Shown: positions 1-6,228, counted from the first letter of the stretch. The stretch is 13,714 nucleotides of DNA from DATLMR01 sp035634255 (GCA_035634255.1 DASQDI010000070.1:1-13714); one strand, 5' to 3'. Notes: generated from the letters alone by a model not told the origin. Translations and numbers: made by a program.

Positions 1-165
1 GAGCCGCGTGTTGAGCTTGATCACGTCCTCGTCCTCTTTCGCCGCGGGCGAGCCGACGGGCGCGGGGCGCGGCTCCTGCGCGCTGACGCGCGGCGGGAAG
101 AGAAGCGATAAGGGGGTGAGAAATAACAGCAGTACGAGAAGGTTGAGAAGACCTGTTAGTGCCAA
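1..165 (-). CDS. Exported protein, probably VWA-domain family (N-terminal fragment, runs off left edge)
   Basis: The first 55 codons of a gene read leftward off the window. The chosen start is a TTG at 165-163, because a perfect GGAGG lies 6 nt upstream (176-172) and no ATG or GTG in this frame is as well placed. The frame is open to base 1. Residues 2-22 are a leucine-rich hydrophobic segment, and a signal peptidase I-type site follows at V-S-A/Q (residues 27-30). After that come a Pro/Ala-rich linker and an acidic stretch ending in D-V-I-K-L-N-T-R-L. That entry strand resembles the start of the secreted VWA-domain ('VWFA-related') proteins common in Acidobacteriota, which is family knowledge and not proof. 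The VWA metal site would lie outside the window. Export is well supported; the family is moderate. Confidence 0.6.
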   Translation of the reverse strand, partial: MALTGLLNLLVLLLFLTPLSLLFPPRVSAQEPRPAPVGSPAAKEDEDVIKLNTRL

Positions 166-171
166 GATGCA

Positions 172-176
172 CCTCC
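172..176 (-). promoter_or_regulatory. Shine-Dalgarno deciding a TTG start
   Basis: GGAGG on the minus strand, 6 nt before the TTG at 165-163. It is the main reason for placing the start of the exported left-edge protein there; the frame then opens directly into a signal peptide. Confidence 0.6.
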
Positions 177-323
177 AGAAGATTAGAGCCGTAGACTGGT
201 GCTCCCAGCGCACAGCCGATGATTCTCACCCCATCGCTGATAAATACGCGCGAGCCGGCCCGATCGAGTGCATTCTCTGGCGCGGCGTCGAATAAACTTT
301 TTCGCCCGCTTTATGACCGCGGG

Positions 324-1148
324 CTAGCGGCCCTTGAACCGGGGCGGGCGGCGCTCCGCGAAGGCCGCCATCGCCTCGCCGAGGTCCTCGGATTGCAGGA
401 AGGCGGAGTTCCAGACCGCGACGTGGCGGAGCCCTTCGGCCGTCGATCTTTCTGTGCGGTGATTCATGACTTCCTTGATCCCCTGCACGACCAGGGGGGG
501 ATTCCCCGCGATCTCGCGCGCGAGTCGGCGCGCGGCCTCAAGCGTCGCCTCCCCCGTCTCATAAACGTCGCTGACCAGCCCTATCGAGCGGGCGCGCTCC
601 GCGTCGATGTCTTTGCCGGTGAAGGCTAGCTCGCGCGCGTGGCCTTCCCCGATGATGTGGGGCAGCCTTTGCAGGCTGCCGAGGTCCGCGATGATGGCGA
701 CCTTGACCTCGCGCAGGCTGAAGCGTGCGCCCGCCGAGCAGAGCCTGATGTCGCAGGCCGCTATGAGGTCGAGCCCCCCGCCCACGCACCACCCGTCGAC
801 CGCCGCGATCACGGGCTTGCGGCAGGAGGCGACGTTGTTGAAGGCCCTCTGCGTCTCCTCGATCAGGTCGAGCAGGCGCGTGCGCTCGAAGGCGCGGTTG
901 TTTCCGCCGAAGTGCTGGCCGAGGCTCCCCGCCATGGCGTTGAGGTCGAGCCCGTAGCTGAAGTTGTCGCCCTCCCCGCGAACGATCACCGCGCGCGTAT
1001 GCTCGTCGCGGTCGAGCGCCGAGAAGAGTTCGGGCATCTCGCGCCAGAAGTCCGGCCCCATCGCATTCCCTTTCCCCGGCCCCGTCAGGACCACTTCGAC
1101 CACGCCTTCGTTCTTTTCGAGCCTCAGAGATTTGTATCCCGTATCCAT
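324..1148 (-). CDS. Enoyl-CoA hydratase/isomerase family protein, delta3,5-delta2,4-dienoyl-CoA isomerase type
   Basis: Complete 274-aa crotonase-fold enzyme. The ATG at 1148 is preferred over the one ten codons upstream because GGAGG (1158-1154) sits 5 nt before it. The first oxyanion-hole strand is at about residues 63-69 (FSYGLDL) and the second at 123-128 (GGGLDL). Residues D127, E147 and D155 match, by position in the motifs, the three catalytic acidic residues of eukaryotic ECH1 dienoyl-CoA isomerase. The run IADLGSLQRLP (152-163) is also ECH1-like, whereas classical hydratase has Glu in the first position and a Gly-rich loop later. The expected reaction moves double bonds in 3,5-dienoyl-CoA to 2,4-dienoyl-CoA during beta-oxidation of odd-numbered unsaturated fatty acids, in the cytoplasm. 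No other fatty-acid gene is adjacent. Family certain; isomerase subtype likely. Confidence 0.86.
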   Translation of the reverse strand: MDTGYKSLRLEKNEGVVEVVLTGPGKGNAMGPDFWREMPELFSALDRDEHTRAVIVRGEGDNFSYGLDLNAMAGSLGQHFGGNNRAFERTRLLDLIEETQRAFNNVASCRKPVIAAVDGWCVGGGLDLIAACDIRLCSAGARFSLREVKVAIIADLGSLQRLPHIIGEGHARELAFTGKDIDAERARSIGLVSDVYETGEATLEAARRLAREIAGNPPLVVQGIKEVMNHRTERSTAEGLRHVAVWNSAFLQSEDLGEAMAAFAERRPPRFKGR

Positions 1149-1153
1149 AAAGT

Positions 1154-1158
1154 CCTCC
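1154..1158 (-). promoter_or_regulatory. Shine-Dalgarno deciding the crotonase start
   Basis: GGAGG on the minus strand, 5 nt upstream of the ATG at 1148. It favours the shorter 274-aa product over the 284-aa reading that starts at 1178. Confidence 0.65.
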
Positions 1159-1183
1159 GGAAGAGAGGAGGATAGCACGGGCG

Positions 1184-1212
1184 GGGGCCGGTGGTCAGGG
1201 GCCGGGGGCCGG
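1184..1212. repeat. Three copies of GGGGCCGG in a divergent spacer
   Basis: The octamer GGGGCCGG occurs at 1184-1191, 1198-1205 and 1205-1212, the last two sharing one base. A related GGTCCGGGGCC run lies at 1241-1251. They sit between the divergent crotonase and DUF1579-like genes. They could be low-complexity GC drift or a small intergenic repeat; nothing shows a function. Confidence 0.5.
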
Positions 1213-1228
1213 AAAAATCCTAAGCGGG

Positions 1229-1257
1229 TTTACGGCTCGGGGTCCGGGGCCTATTAT
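1229..1257 (+). promoter_or_regulatory. Candidate sigma70-type promoter for the DUF1579-lysC pair
   Basis: A -35-like TTTACG (1229-1234) and a -10-like TATTAT (1252-1257) are separated by 17 nt. They match the consensus hexamers at 4 and 5 of 6 positions. This would give an untranslated leader of about 65 nt before the ATG at 1330. The match is by eye and Acidobacteriota promoters are poorly defined. Confidence 0.4.
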
Positions 1258-1329
1258 TAGCGCAGGCAGACTCGTGTGGTCCTGACAAAAGTCTAACAAA
1301 GTGACGTACCAAAGAAAGGAAGGAAGAGT

Positions 1330-1803
1330 ATGAGCGTTCCTGAGAGTTTGAATAAGCTGGTAGGCAACTGGACCGGGACGAGCCGCCTTTATCGCCCGTG
1401 GCTCCCTCCCGAAACCTCGGAATCGGTCTCGGAATCCACGGCGTCGGTCGCCCTCGCGGCCCGAGGCAAATTCGCCGCGGTTGAGTACACATGGGCGGTC
1501 GATGGCGAGCCGCAGGAGGGCTTCCTGCTGCTGGGCTGCGAGAATGGGGACGACCAGGTGACGTCCGTCTGGATCGATTCGTGGCACATGAGCGATAAGT
1601 CTCTGGCCTGCGTCGGGAAGGCGGACGCCTCGGGCGCGGTCTCGGTCCTCGGCTCGTACTCCGCGCCGCCTGGCCCCGACTGGGGGTGGCGGACGGTCAT
1701 CTCGCCGGAGCCGGATGGCTCCTTCGCGATCATCATGTACAATATCTCACCCGAGGGCGAAGAGATGCTCGCTTTCGAGAATCGTTACGAACCGGCGCGC
1801 TGA
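1330..1803 (+). CDS. DUF1579-like protein of unknown function
   Basis: A 157-aa protein with no signal peptide or membrane segment, so probably cytoplasmic. A purine-rich AAGGAAGG (1316-1323) lies 6 nt before the ATG. The sequence follows the DUF1579 pattern as remembered: an N-terminal L-x-x-L-V-G-N-W-T-G strand, then a hydrophobic EYTW segment near residues 51-54, F-L-L-L-G-C-E-N near 65-72, then S-V-W-I-D-S-W-H-M, with alternating beta-strand character to the end. Family members are predicted beta-barrel proteins of unknown biochemical role. The gene ends 15 nt before the aspartate kinase start, so the two are probably co-transcribed, but nothing in it suggests a lysine- or threonine-pathway activity. 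Family moderately sure; function unknown. Confidence 0.72.
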   Translation: MSVPESLNKLVGNWTGTSRLYRPWLPPETSESVSESTASVALAARGKFAAVEYTWAVDGEPQEGFLLLGCENGDDQVTSVWIDSWHMSDKSLACVGKADASGAVSVLGSYSAPPGPDWGWRTVISPEPDGSFAIIMYNISPEGEEMLAFENRYEPAR

Positions 1804-1818
1804 AGAGCGAGGTGAAGA

Positions 1819-3219
1819 TTGATCGTGATGAAATTTGGCGGAACGTCCGTGCAGGACGCTTCGGCCATAAATCAGGTTGCGGACATTGTACGGGCGCGGC
1901 GGGAGAGGGCGCCGGTGGTAGTCGTCTCCGCGATGGCTCGCGTCACCGACGCCTTGCTCGGCGTCGCGGGCAAGGCGATAAACCCGCAACAGGGCGCGGA
2001 GGAGCGCGCGGCCGAAGTCGCGGAGGCCATCGGCGGCCTCCGCGAGCGCCATCTCGCGACCGCGCGCGACCTCCTGCGGGGCGGGCCTCCGGGCGATCGG
2101 GTGTCGCGGGTCGAAGGCCAGCTTGAGGCGCTCTTCGCGGAGCTCGGGAGATTCGCCCACTCGGTCGCGATGATCGGGGAACTCAGCCCGCGCAGCCAGG
2201 ACGCGATAGTCTCGTTCGGGGAGCGCCTCTCTTCCGTCATCGTCTCCGAGGCCTTCGCCGCGCGCGGCCTCCCCTCGCGGCTCGTCGATTCGCGCGACTT
2301 CATCATCACCGACCGCAACTTCACGAGCGCCGCGCCCGACTTCGGGGCGACCAGAGAGCGGGCGCGGCGCTCGCTCCTCCCGCTACTCGGGGAGGGCCTC
2401 ATACCGGTCGCGCAGGGCTTCATCGGCTCTTCGCACGAAGGCGTGACGACCACCATCGGCCGGGGGGGATCAGACTTCTCCGCGGCGATAATCGGGGCGG
2501 CGCTCGAAGCCGAAGCGATAGAGATATGGACGGACGTGGACGGCCTGATGACCACCGACCCGCGCGTCGAGCCCGCCGCCCGGCGCATCCGCGTGATCTC
2601 TTTCGCGGAGGCGGCCGAACTCTCTTACTTCGGCGCGAAGGTCCTCCACCCGAGCACGGTGCTCCCGGCGGTTGAGCTCGGCATCCCCGTCCACATCTTC
2701 AACACGAAAAACCCGGCGGGCGAAGGGACCCTGATCGTGAACGAGCCCCCGCCTTCGCGCAGCCTGATCAAGTCCATCGCCTTCAAGCGCGGGGTCACAA
2801 TCGTCAACATCACGTCGACCCGCATGCTGCTCGCTTACGGCTTCCTGCGGAGGGTCTTCGAGGTCTTCGACCGCCACCAGACATCGGTCGATGTCGTCAC
2901 CACGTCGGAGGTGTCGGTCTCGATCACCCTCGACAGCACCCACCGGCTCGAAGCGATAAGGCGCGACCTCGAAAGCTTCGGCGAGGTGGAGGTCGAGCAG
3001 GGGAAGGCGATTGTCTGCGTCGTGGGCGATAACCTGAAGTTCAGGCCGGGCATCGCCGCCCGCCTCTTTCAGGCGGTCGAGGCCAACGTCAACATGATCA
3101 GCCAGGGCGCTTCGGAGATAAACCTGACGTTCGTGATCGATGAGAGCGAGGTGGACCCGGTCGTCCGCTCCGTACACAAGATGTTTCTGGAAAACCCCGA
3201 CCCCGACACCTTCGCGTGA
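1819..3219 (+). CDS. lysC: Aspartate kinase (LysC-type, monofunctional)
   Basis: This 466-aa protein phosphorylates L-aspartate with ATP, the first step towards lysine, threonine and methionine. The N-terminal kinase domain shows K-F-G-G-T-S (residues 5-10), S-F-G-E-R-L (132-137), G-R-G-G-S-D (214-219) and W-T-D-V-D-G (237-242). Two C-terminal ACT domains follow at about 326-385 and 398-460. The first has the GFLRRVFEVF and SVDVVTTSEVSVS pattern of the E. coli LysC type, so allosteric control by an aspartate-family amino acid, probably lysine, is expected. Length is near the 449 aa of E. coli LysC; there is no homoserine dehydrogenase domain. The start is uncertain. GAGGTGA (1809-1815) lies 3 nt before the TTG at 1819, 9 nt before a GTG at 1825 and 12 nt before an ATG at 1828; all three keep the whole kinase motif. 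Confidence 0.93.
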   Translation: MIVMKFGGTSVQDASAINQVADIVRARRERAPVVVVSAMARVTDALLGVAGKAINPQQGAEERAAEVAEAIGGLRERHLATARDLLRGGPPGDRVSRVEGQLEALFAELGRFAHSVAMIGELSPRSQDAIVSFGERLSSVIVSEAFAARGLPSRLVDSRDFIITDRNFTSAAPDFGATRERARRSLLPLLGEGLIPVAQGFIGSSHEGVTTTIGRGGSDFSAAIIGAALEAEAIEIWTDVDGLMTTDPRVEPAARRIRVISFAEAAELSYFGAKVLHPSTVLPAVELGIPVHIFNTKNPAGEGTLIVNEPPPSRSLIKSIAFKRGVTIVNITSTRMLLAYGFLRRVFEVFDRHQTSVDVVTTSEVSVSITLDSTHRLEAIRRDLESFGEVEVEQGKAIVCVVGDNLKFRPGIAARLFQAVEANVNMISQGASEINLTFVIDESEVDPVVRSVHKMFLENPDPDTFA

Positions 3220-3523
3220 CCCCGGCCCGGCGGGGAAGCCTCCCTAAATATTTTCTTCTTGCCACAAAAATAAAACTGTGGTATTTCTTACACGATTTCT
3301 TAAGTGGCATTTCTTACATATAATTTTTATGAGGGCTGTGACAGTTAAGCGGCCCTTACGCGGGCTATGTTCGCCTTAAGCGTCCGGACAATCGCTCAAA
3401 TATTTTCATAGTTAGAATCCCTGGGGAAAAACGCCTGGATCGGCAAGCGCCGATTTCTATTCGCCGGCGGCGCTCCGCCCGACCGGCGCGGAAGGGGTCT
3501 GTTTTCAGAAAGGTGAGGAAACC
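3220..3523 (+). other. 304-bp spacer with AT-rich island and structured leader
   Basis: No gene is seen here. Just after lysC is a small GC hairpin (3220-3224 with 3231-3235) followed by T-rich sequence, a weak terminator candidate. Bases 3245-3330 are strikingly AT-rich for this window and hold the direct repeats listed separately. An inverted repeat CCACA/TGTGG (3262-3266 with 3277-3281) overlaps them. Promoter-like elements are TTGCCA (3259-3264) with a poor -10, and an exact TATAAT (3319-3324) with no good -35. Nearer the next gene are two hairpins: ATCGGC/GCCGAT (3439-3444 with 3449-3454) and a compound one (3462-3467 with 3483-3488, inner stem 3466-3470 with 3475-3479). No known riboswitch was recognised. 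Confidence 0.55.
3278..3318 (+). repeat. Direct repeat GTGGYATTTCTTACA, two copies plus a half copy
   Basis: The 15-mer GTGG(T/C)ATTTCTTACA occurs at 3278-3292 and 3304-3318 with a single mismatch. The core ATTTCTTA occurs a third time in between, at 3295-3302. Core starts are 12 and 14 bp apart, roughly one helical turn or slightly more. The last copy abuts an exact TATAAT (3319-3324). This layout resembles an operator or activator array, but no regulator is identified. Confidence 0.6.
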
Positions 3524-3961
3524 ATGAAGATAAAGCTTAGACTGTTCTTTCCTGCCCTCGCCGTGCTGTTTATGCTGTCAACGACAGGGTACTCGCACGA
3601 GACTGGAATCCCGCATGTTCATGAGGGCGAACATGAATTTGAAATCTACAGCGAGCTTAGCGAAGCTGTCGTGCCAACCCCGGCCGCTCATGCGAATGAG
3701 CTGACCCGAGTCCCCGCGGTGACGGCCGAGTCCGTCAGCGAATACCTTAAAACTTACGTGAAGAAGGTCGCCGCCTACAGGGCCTCCGACGAAGAGCTGG
3801 AAGAAGGGGAAGGGGGCGGATTCTGCGGCCGCTGCTACCCCTGCCACCTCGGCTGCAGGCTGTGGGACGGTCACTTTAATAACTGCAATGGCGCGGTCTG
3901 CTGGTGCATAGGTGAGCCTCCATATTCCGGCTGTCTCTCCGGCGGGGGGTCTATGGAGTAG
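3524..3961 (+). CDS. Secreted cysteine-rich peptide precursor, CSab defensin/toxin-like framework
   Basis: A 145-aa unknown with a good site GGTGAGGA (3512-3519) before the ATG. Residues 1-24 are a Sec signal peptide (MKIKLR then a hydrophobic core, likely cleavage after GYS). Residues 25-40 are His/Glu-rich. Residues 41-99 form an acidic propeptide-like segment ending in SDEELEEGEGGG. All eight cysteines lie in the last 45 residues, at 101, 104, 107, 111, 121, 126, 128 and 137: C-x2-C-x2-C-x3-C-x9-C-x4-C-x-C-x8-C. The C-x3-C ... C ... C-x-C core plus an outer pair is the cysteine order of CSab peptides with four disulfides. Against this, the N-loop is very short, the glycine of the gamma-core is absent, and the domain is not cationic. 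C-x2-C-x2-C-x3-C also equals a ferredoxin 4Fe-4S pattern, though one copy on a Sec-exported protein would be odd. Function not known. Confidence 0.75.
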   Translation: MKIKLRLFFPALAVLFMLSTTGYSHETGIPHVHEGEHEFEIYSELSEAVVPTPAAHANELTRVPAVTAESVSEYLKTYVKKVAAYRASDEELEEGEGGGFCGRCYPCHLGCRLWDGHFNNCNGAVCWCIGEPPYSGCLSGGGSME

Positions 3962-4138
3962 TAGAGAAAACCGTCTGGAGAGGTGAGGTGTTTCGCACTG
4001 CTTTCGGGCGGGGTTTCGCTCCCGCGATGATCCCGCCTGAAATTCCAGGCCGCCGACTCAGGCTTCTCGGGTCGAATGCGTGACCCACTCCGCGCGCGTA
4101 ACGTAGCGTTCGCCAACCGTGTTTTTCAAAACGATCAT

Positions 4139-4146
4139 AGGAGGGG
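4139..4146 (+). promoter_or_regulatory. Shine-Dalgarno deciding the start of the 629-aa protein
   Basis: AGGAGGGG with its GGAGG part 6 nt before the ATG at 4151. The frame is open further upstream, from 4076, but only this start is preceded by a ribosome site and opens directly into a signal peptide. Confidence 0.7.
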
Positions 4147-4150
4147 AGCT

Positions 4151-6040
4151 ATGCATGCAAGGTGCTTGATCGCAATCATCCTGGCTTTTATTCTTTCCGG
4201 CTCATGGCTGGGAGCCATGCCGGCCGGTCCTATCCAGACCCGTCCCGAAAACACGACCGGCCAGCGGGAGGCGAAAGAGGCGAAGGGCAAGAAGCCCGAC
4301 CCCGAAGCGCAGAATCAGAAGAAGAAGGCGACCGCCGCAACCTCGGGCGGGCGAGGAAGCGCCACGGCCGAGGCAAGGGCTTCCGAAAGGAAGAGAAAAA
4401 AACTCGCCCAGCAAGCCACCCAGGCTTTAGAGGACGCGATCTGGCGGGCCAAAAAAATCCAGAACCCGGTGGTCAGAATGAAAGTCCGGGCCCTGGCCGC
4501 CGACGCGCTCTGGGATTACCGGGAGGAAATGGCGAGGGAAATCCTGAGCGAGGATTTCCGCGGCATCTCTTCGATCACCGTCCCGCAGGAGGACGAGAAC
4601 AAGCCTCCGACTTATAAAAAAAGGAAGCTCGAGGACGTGAAGGCGGGGCTGAAGAAAGAATTGATGGCAATAATCAGCTCTCACGACCCGGCCCTGACTC
4701 ATTCGTTGCTGACCGCGGAAAAGAGTGAGAAGGATAAGGACGAGAATGGCGGCGAAGCCGGGGGCGCGTCGGAGATGTTGAGCGTGGCCATAGACCTGTC
4801 CACCACCAACACCGAAGCGGCGTCGCGCATCATCAAAGACAGCCTGAAGACGGAGATCAGCCCGAGGCTTGCCTTTTCGTTGATAGCCCTCAGGCAGTCC
4901 GCCCCCGTGGAGGCCAGCGCCATTTTCAACGAGGCCCTGGCGGCGGCCAAAGCGAGCGGCGACCTGTGGGAGTTCTTTAAGCTGACTCCGTACGTGCTGC
5001 CCGCGGAGCCGGACCGCTTCAAGAGCGGCAGTTATCTGGCCGACCCCCGGCGGGCGAAAGACGCCCAGAAGTTCATCGAGTATGCTTCGGTCCTGCTCGT
5101 CAAACAGCTCGGATCGACTCAGGGGGACGCCTACCTGTCCCCCGATATGGTGGCGAACGAAGCCTACCTCTGGCGCAGCCTGCTCCAGTTGTTCAACGAC
5201 TTGATGCCGGATAAGACATGGATGGTCAATACGCGCATCGGCCAGCTCGCCGCGCTGCGGACCGAGCCGACTAAAAAACGTGTCGAAAGCCCTGAGCCGC
5301 CATCGGTCGAGAATCTTCTGAAGAAGCGGATCGCCGAGGCCGAGGCCGCCACCGGCCAGCGGAGAGACAACCTCTTCTCGGCGGCGGCATTCGCGGCCAT
5401 GCGCCTTGAGGACTTCGACCAGGCCATCTCCCTGATTGAAAAGGTCGAGAACCCGGAGCAGAAAGACATCGACGGCTCATTCATTCTGGACAAGGCCAGC
5501 AGGAAAGCTTTGCACAACGAAGGCCCCGATAAGGCTCTGGAAGTTGCCAGCAAGATCACGTGGCCGAGCACCCGCGTGCACATGTTCAGCCGAATCGTCG
5601 ACGCGCTGCGATCCTTAGGGAAGCGAGGGCAGGCCGACACGCTTATCGAGGAGTTGCATGGGTGGCTTTCCAACTACGAAAAGAACGCCGATAAGGTGTG
5701 GGGCATGCTGACCTACCTCGATCACTTCGCCAAAGATGATCCGGAAAGGGCCTTCGCGACCCTGAGCACGCTCGTCAGCCTGCTAAACAGCGTCAACCTC
5801 GACCCCCCGGCCAATCCCTGGGCCCCGAGGTTGTACTGGTACCCGGAATTTCACGACTTCAGGAAGAGCCTGAACCGGCTGGCGAGGACCGATTTCGAAA
5901 GGGCTTCACAGGAGATTCAAATGCTGAAGAACCCGGAGGTGTTCCTGCTCGTCCAGGTCGCTCTGTGCGGCGAGTACCTGAAGTCGCTTAAGCAGAGCCC
6001 CTCGCCCAAAGCGACCGCGCCTCAAGCCTTGAAGAAGTGA
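4151..6040 (+). CDS. Secreted helix-rich protein of unknown function
   Basis: A 629-aa protein not recognised as a named family. Residues 1-23 form a signal peptide (MHARC, hydrophobic stretch, W-L-G-A then MPAG). Residues 25-90 are low-complexity and highly charged (K, E, R, A, Q, T), probably a disordered linker. The remainder looks almost entirely alpha-helical with amphipathic repeats: alanine- and leucine-rich helices, and motifs such as A-x-x-A-A-D-A-L-W near 116-124 and E-x-A-x-x-L-I-E-K-V later. This suggests a TPR-like or HEAT-like solenoid rather than an enzyme; no catalytic motif is visible. Six-hundred-residue exported helical repeat proteins with K/E/A-rich linkers are typical of unknowns in Acidobacteriota (family impression only). 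It follows the cysteine-rich precursor by 189 bp; a link is possible but not shown. Downstream is a GC hairpin. Confidence 0.7.
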   Translation: MHARCLIAIILAFILSGSWLGAMPAGPIQTRPENTTGQREAKEAKGKKPDPEAQNQKKKATAATSGGRGSATAEARASERKRKKLAQQATQALEDAIWRAKKIQNPVVRMKVRALAADALWDYREEMAREILSEDFRGISSITVPQEDENKPPTYKKRKLEDVKAGLKKELMAIISSHDPALTHSLLTAEKSEKDKDENGGEAGGASEMLSVAIDLSTTNTEAASRIIKDSLKTEISPRLAFSLIALRQSAPVEASAIFNEALAAAKASGDLWEFFKLTPYVLPAEPDRFKSGSYLADPRRAKDAQKFIEYASVLLVKQLGSTQGDAYLSPDMVANEAYLWRSLLQLFNDLMPDKTWMVNTRIGQLAALRTEPTKKRVESPEPPSVENLLKKRIAEAEAATGQRRDNLFSAAAFAAMRLEDFDQAISLIEKVENPEQKDIDGSFILDKASRKALHNEGPDKALEVASKITWPSTRVHMFSRIVDALRSLGKRGQADTLIEELHGWLSNYEKNADKVWGMLTYLDHFAKDDPERAFATLSTLVSLLNSVNLDPPANPWAPRLYWYPEFHDFRKSLNRLARTDFERASQEIQMLKNPEVFLLVQVALCGEYLKSLKQSPSPKATAPQALKK

Positions 6041-6060
6041 AAGGCCGGGGACGGGATGGC

Positions 6061-6080
6061 CCCCGGCCACCCGGCCGGGG
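6061..6080 (+). terminator. GC hairpin after the 629-aa protein, weak terminator candidate
   Basis: CCCCGGCC (6061-6068) pairs perfectly with GGCCGGGG (6073-6080) around a 4-nt loop, starting 20 nt after the stop codon. There is no T-run after it, so it may only stabilise the 3' end or act with Rho. Confidence 0.35.
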
Positions 6081-6093
6081 CGGGGGCGGGTGA

Positions 6094-6123
6094 TTGACTT
6101 GGCACGCGGTCGGGGTGTATCCT
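6094..6123 (+). promoter_or_regulatory. Candidate promoter for the riboswitch and methionine genes
   Basis: TTGACT (6094-6099) matches the -35 consensus at 5 of 6. TATCCT (6118-6123) lies 18 nt downstream and matches the -10 at 4 of 6; TGTATC (6116-6121) with a 16-nt spacer is an alternative. Transcription would begin near 6130, about 10 nt before the aptamer, the expected layout for a riboswitch leader. Confidence 0.5.
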
Positions 6124-6140
6124 TGGCCATTGAAAATTCA

Positions 6141-6193
6141 GACGTGGCGATTTAAAGGTAACTTGCTCCACGTAAAAAACTGCTAAACAGCCC
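6141..6193 (+). promoter_or_regulatory. SAM-II riboswitch aptamer
   Basis: Senses S-adenosylmethionine to control the methionine genes downstream. P1 is ACGTGG (6142-6147) with CCACGT (6168-6173), six perfect pairs. Loop L1 carries the conserved GATTTAA (6149-6155). The pseudoknot P2 is TTGC (6163-6166) with GC-T-AA (6182-6186), the T at 6184 bulged like U44 of the known SAM-II structure. Distal P2 pairs GG (6157-6158) with CC (6191-6192) replace the CC/GG of the Sargasso Sea example, a compensatory change. One nucleotide separates TTGC from P1, as in that example. L3 is A-rich (6174-6179). SAM-II is known mainly from alphaproteobacterial and Bacteroidetes methionine genes. Comparison was made from memory, not by a covariance search. 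Confidence 0.85.
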
Positions 6194-6199
6194 GGTTTT

Positions 6200-6228
6200 A
6201 GCCCCGCGCAGTTTAGCGCGGGGCTTTT
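6200..6228 (+). terminator. Intrinsic terminator in the riboswitch expression platform
   Basis: AGCCCCGCGC (6200-6209) pairs perfectly with GCGCGGGGCT (6216-6225) around the hexaloop AGTTTA, followed by a short T-run (6225-6228). It lies 14 nt past the aptamer's conserved GCTAA and before the coding start, so it would stop transcription early rather than end the upstream gene. AAACTGC (6177-6183) can pair with GCAGTTT (6208-6214), or GCTAAAC (6182-6188) with GTTTAGC (6211-6217), either of which would break the hairpin. The T-run is short, so efficiency is uncertain. Confidence 0.7.

Noticed and set aside
304..324. GCCCGC/GCGGGC inverted repeat at the end of the crotonase gene
   Set aside because: On the minus strand it is followed by GAAAAAG, not a U-run, so it is not a convincing intrinsic terminator.
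1747..3177. Several long minus-strand frames opposite lysC
   Set aside because: All overlap the well-supported kinase and show no motif or start signal.
3340..3520. Cyclic-di-GMP, preQ1 or other known riboswitch in the leader of the Cys-rich peptide
   Set aside because: Hairpins are present but none of the conserved loop or junction sequences I know could be placed.
3524..3961. RiPP (lanthipeptide or similar) precursor
   Set aside because: It has a Sec signal peptide rather than a leader, and no modification enzyme gene is nearby; tail cysteines fit disulfides or metal better.
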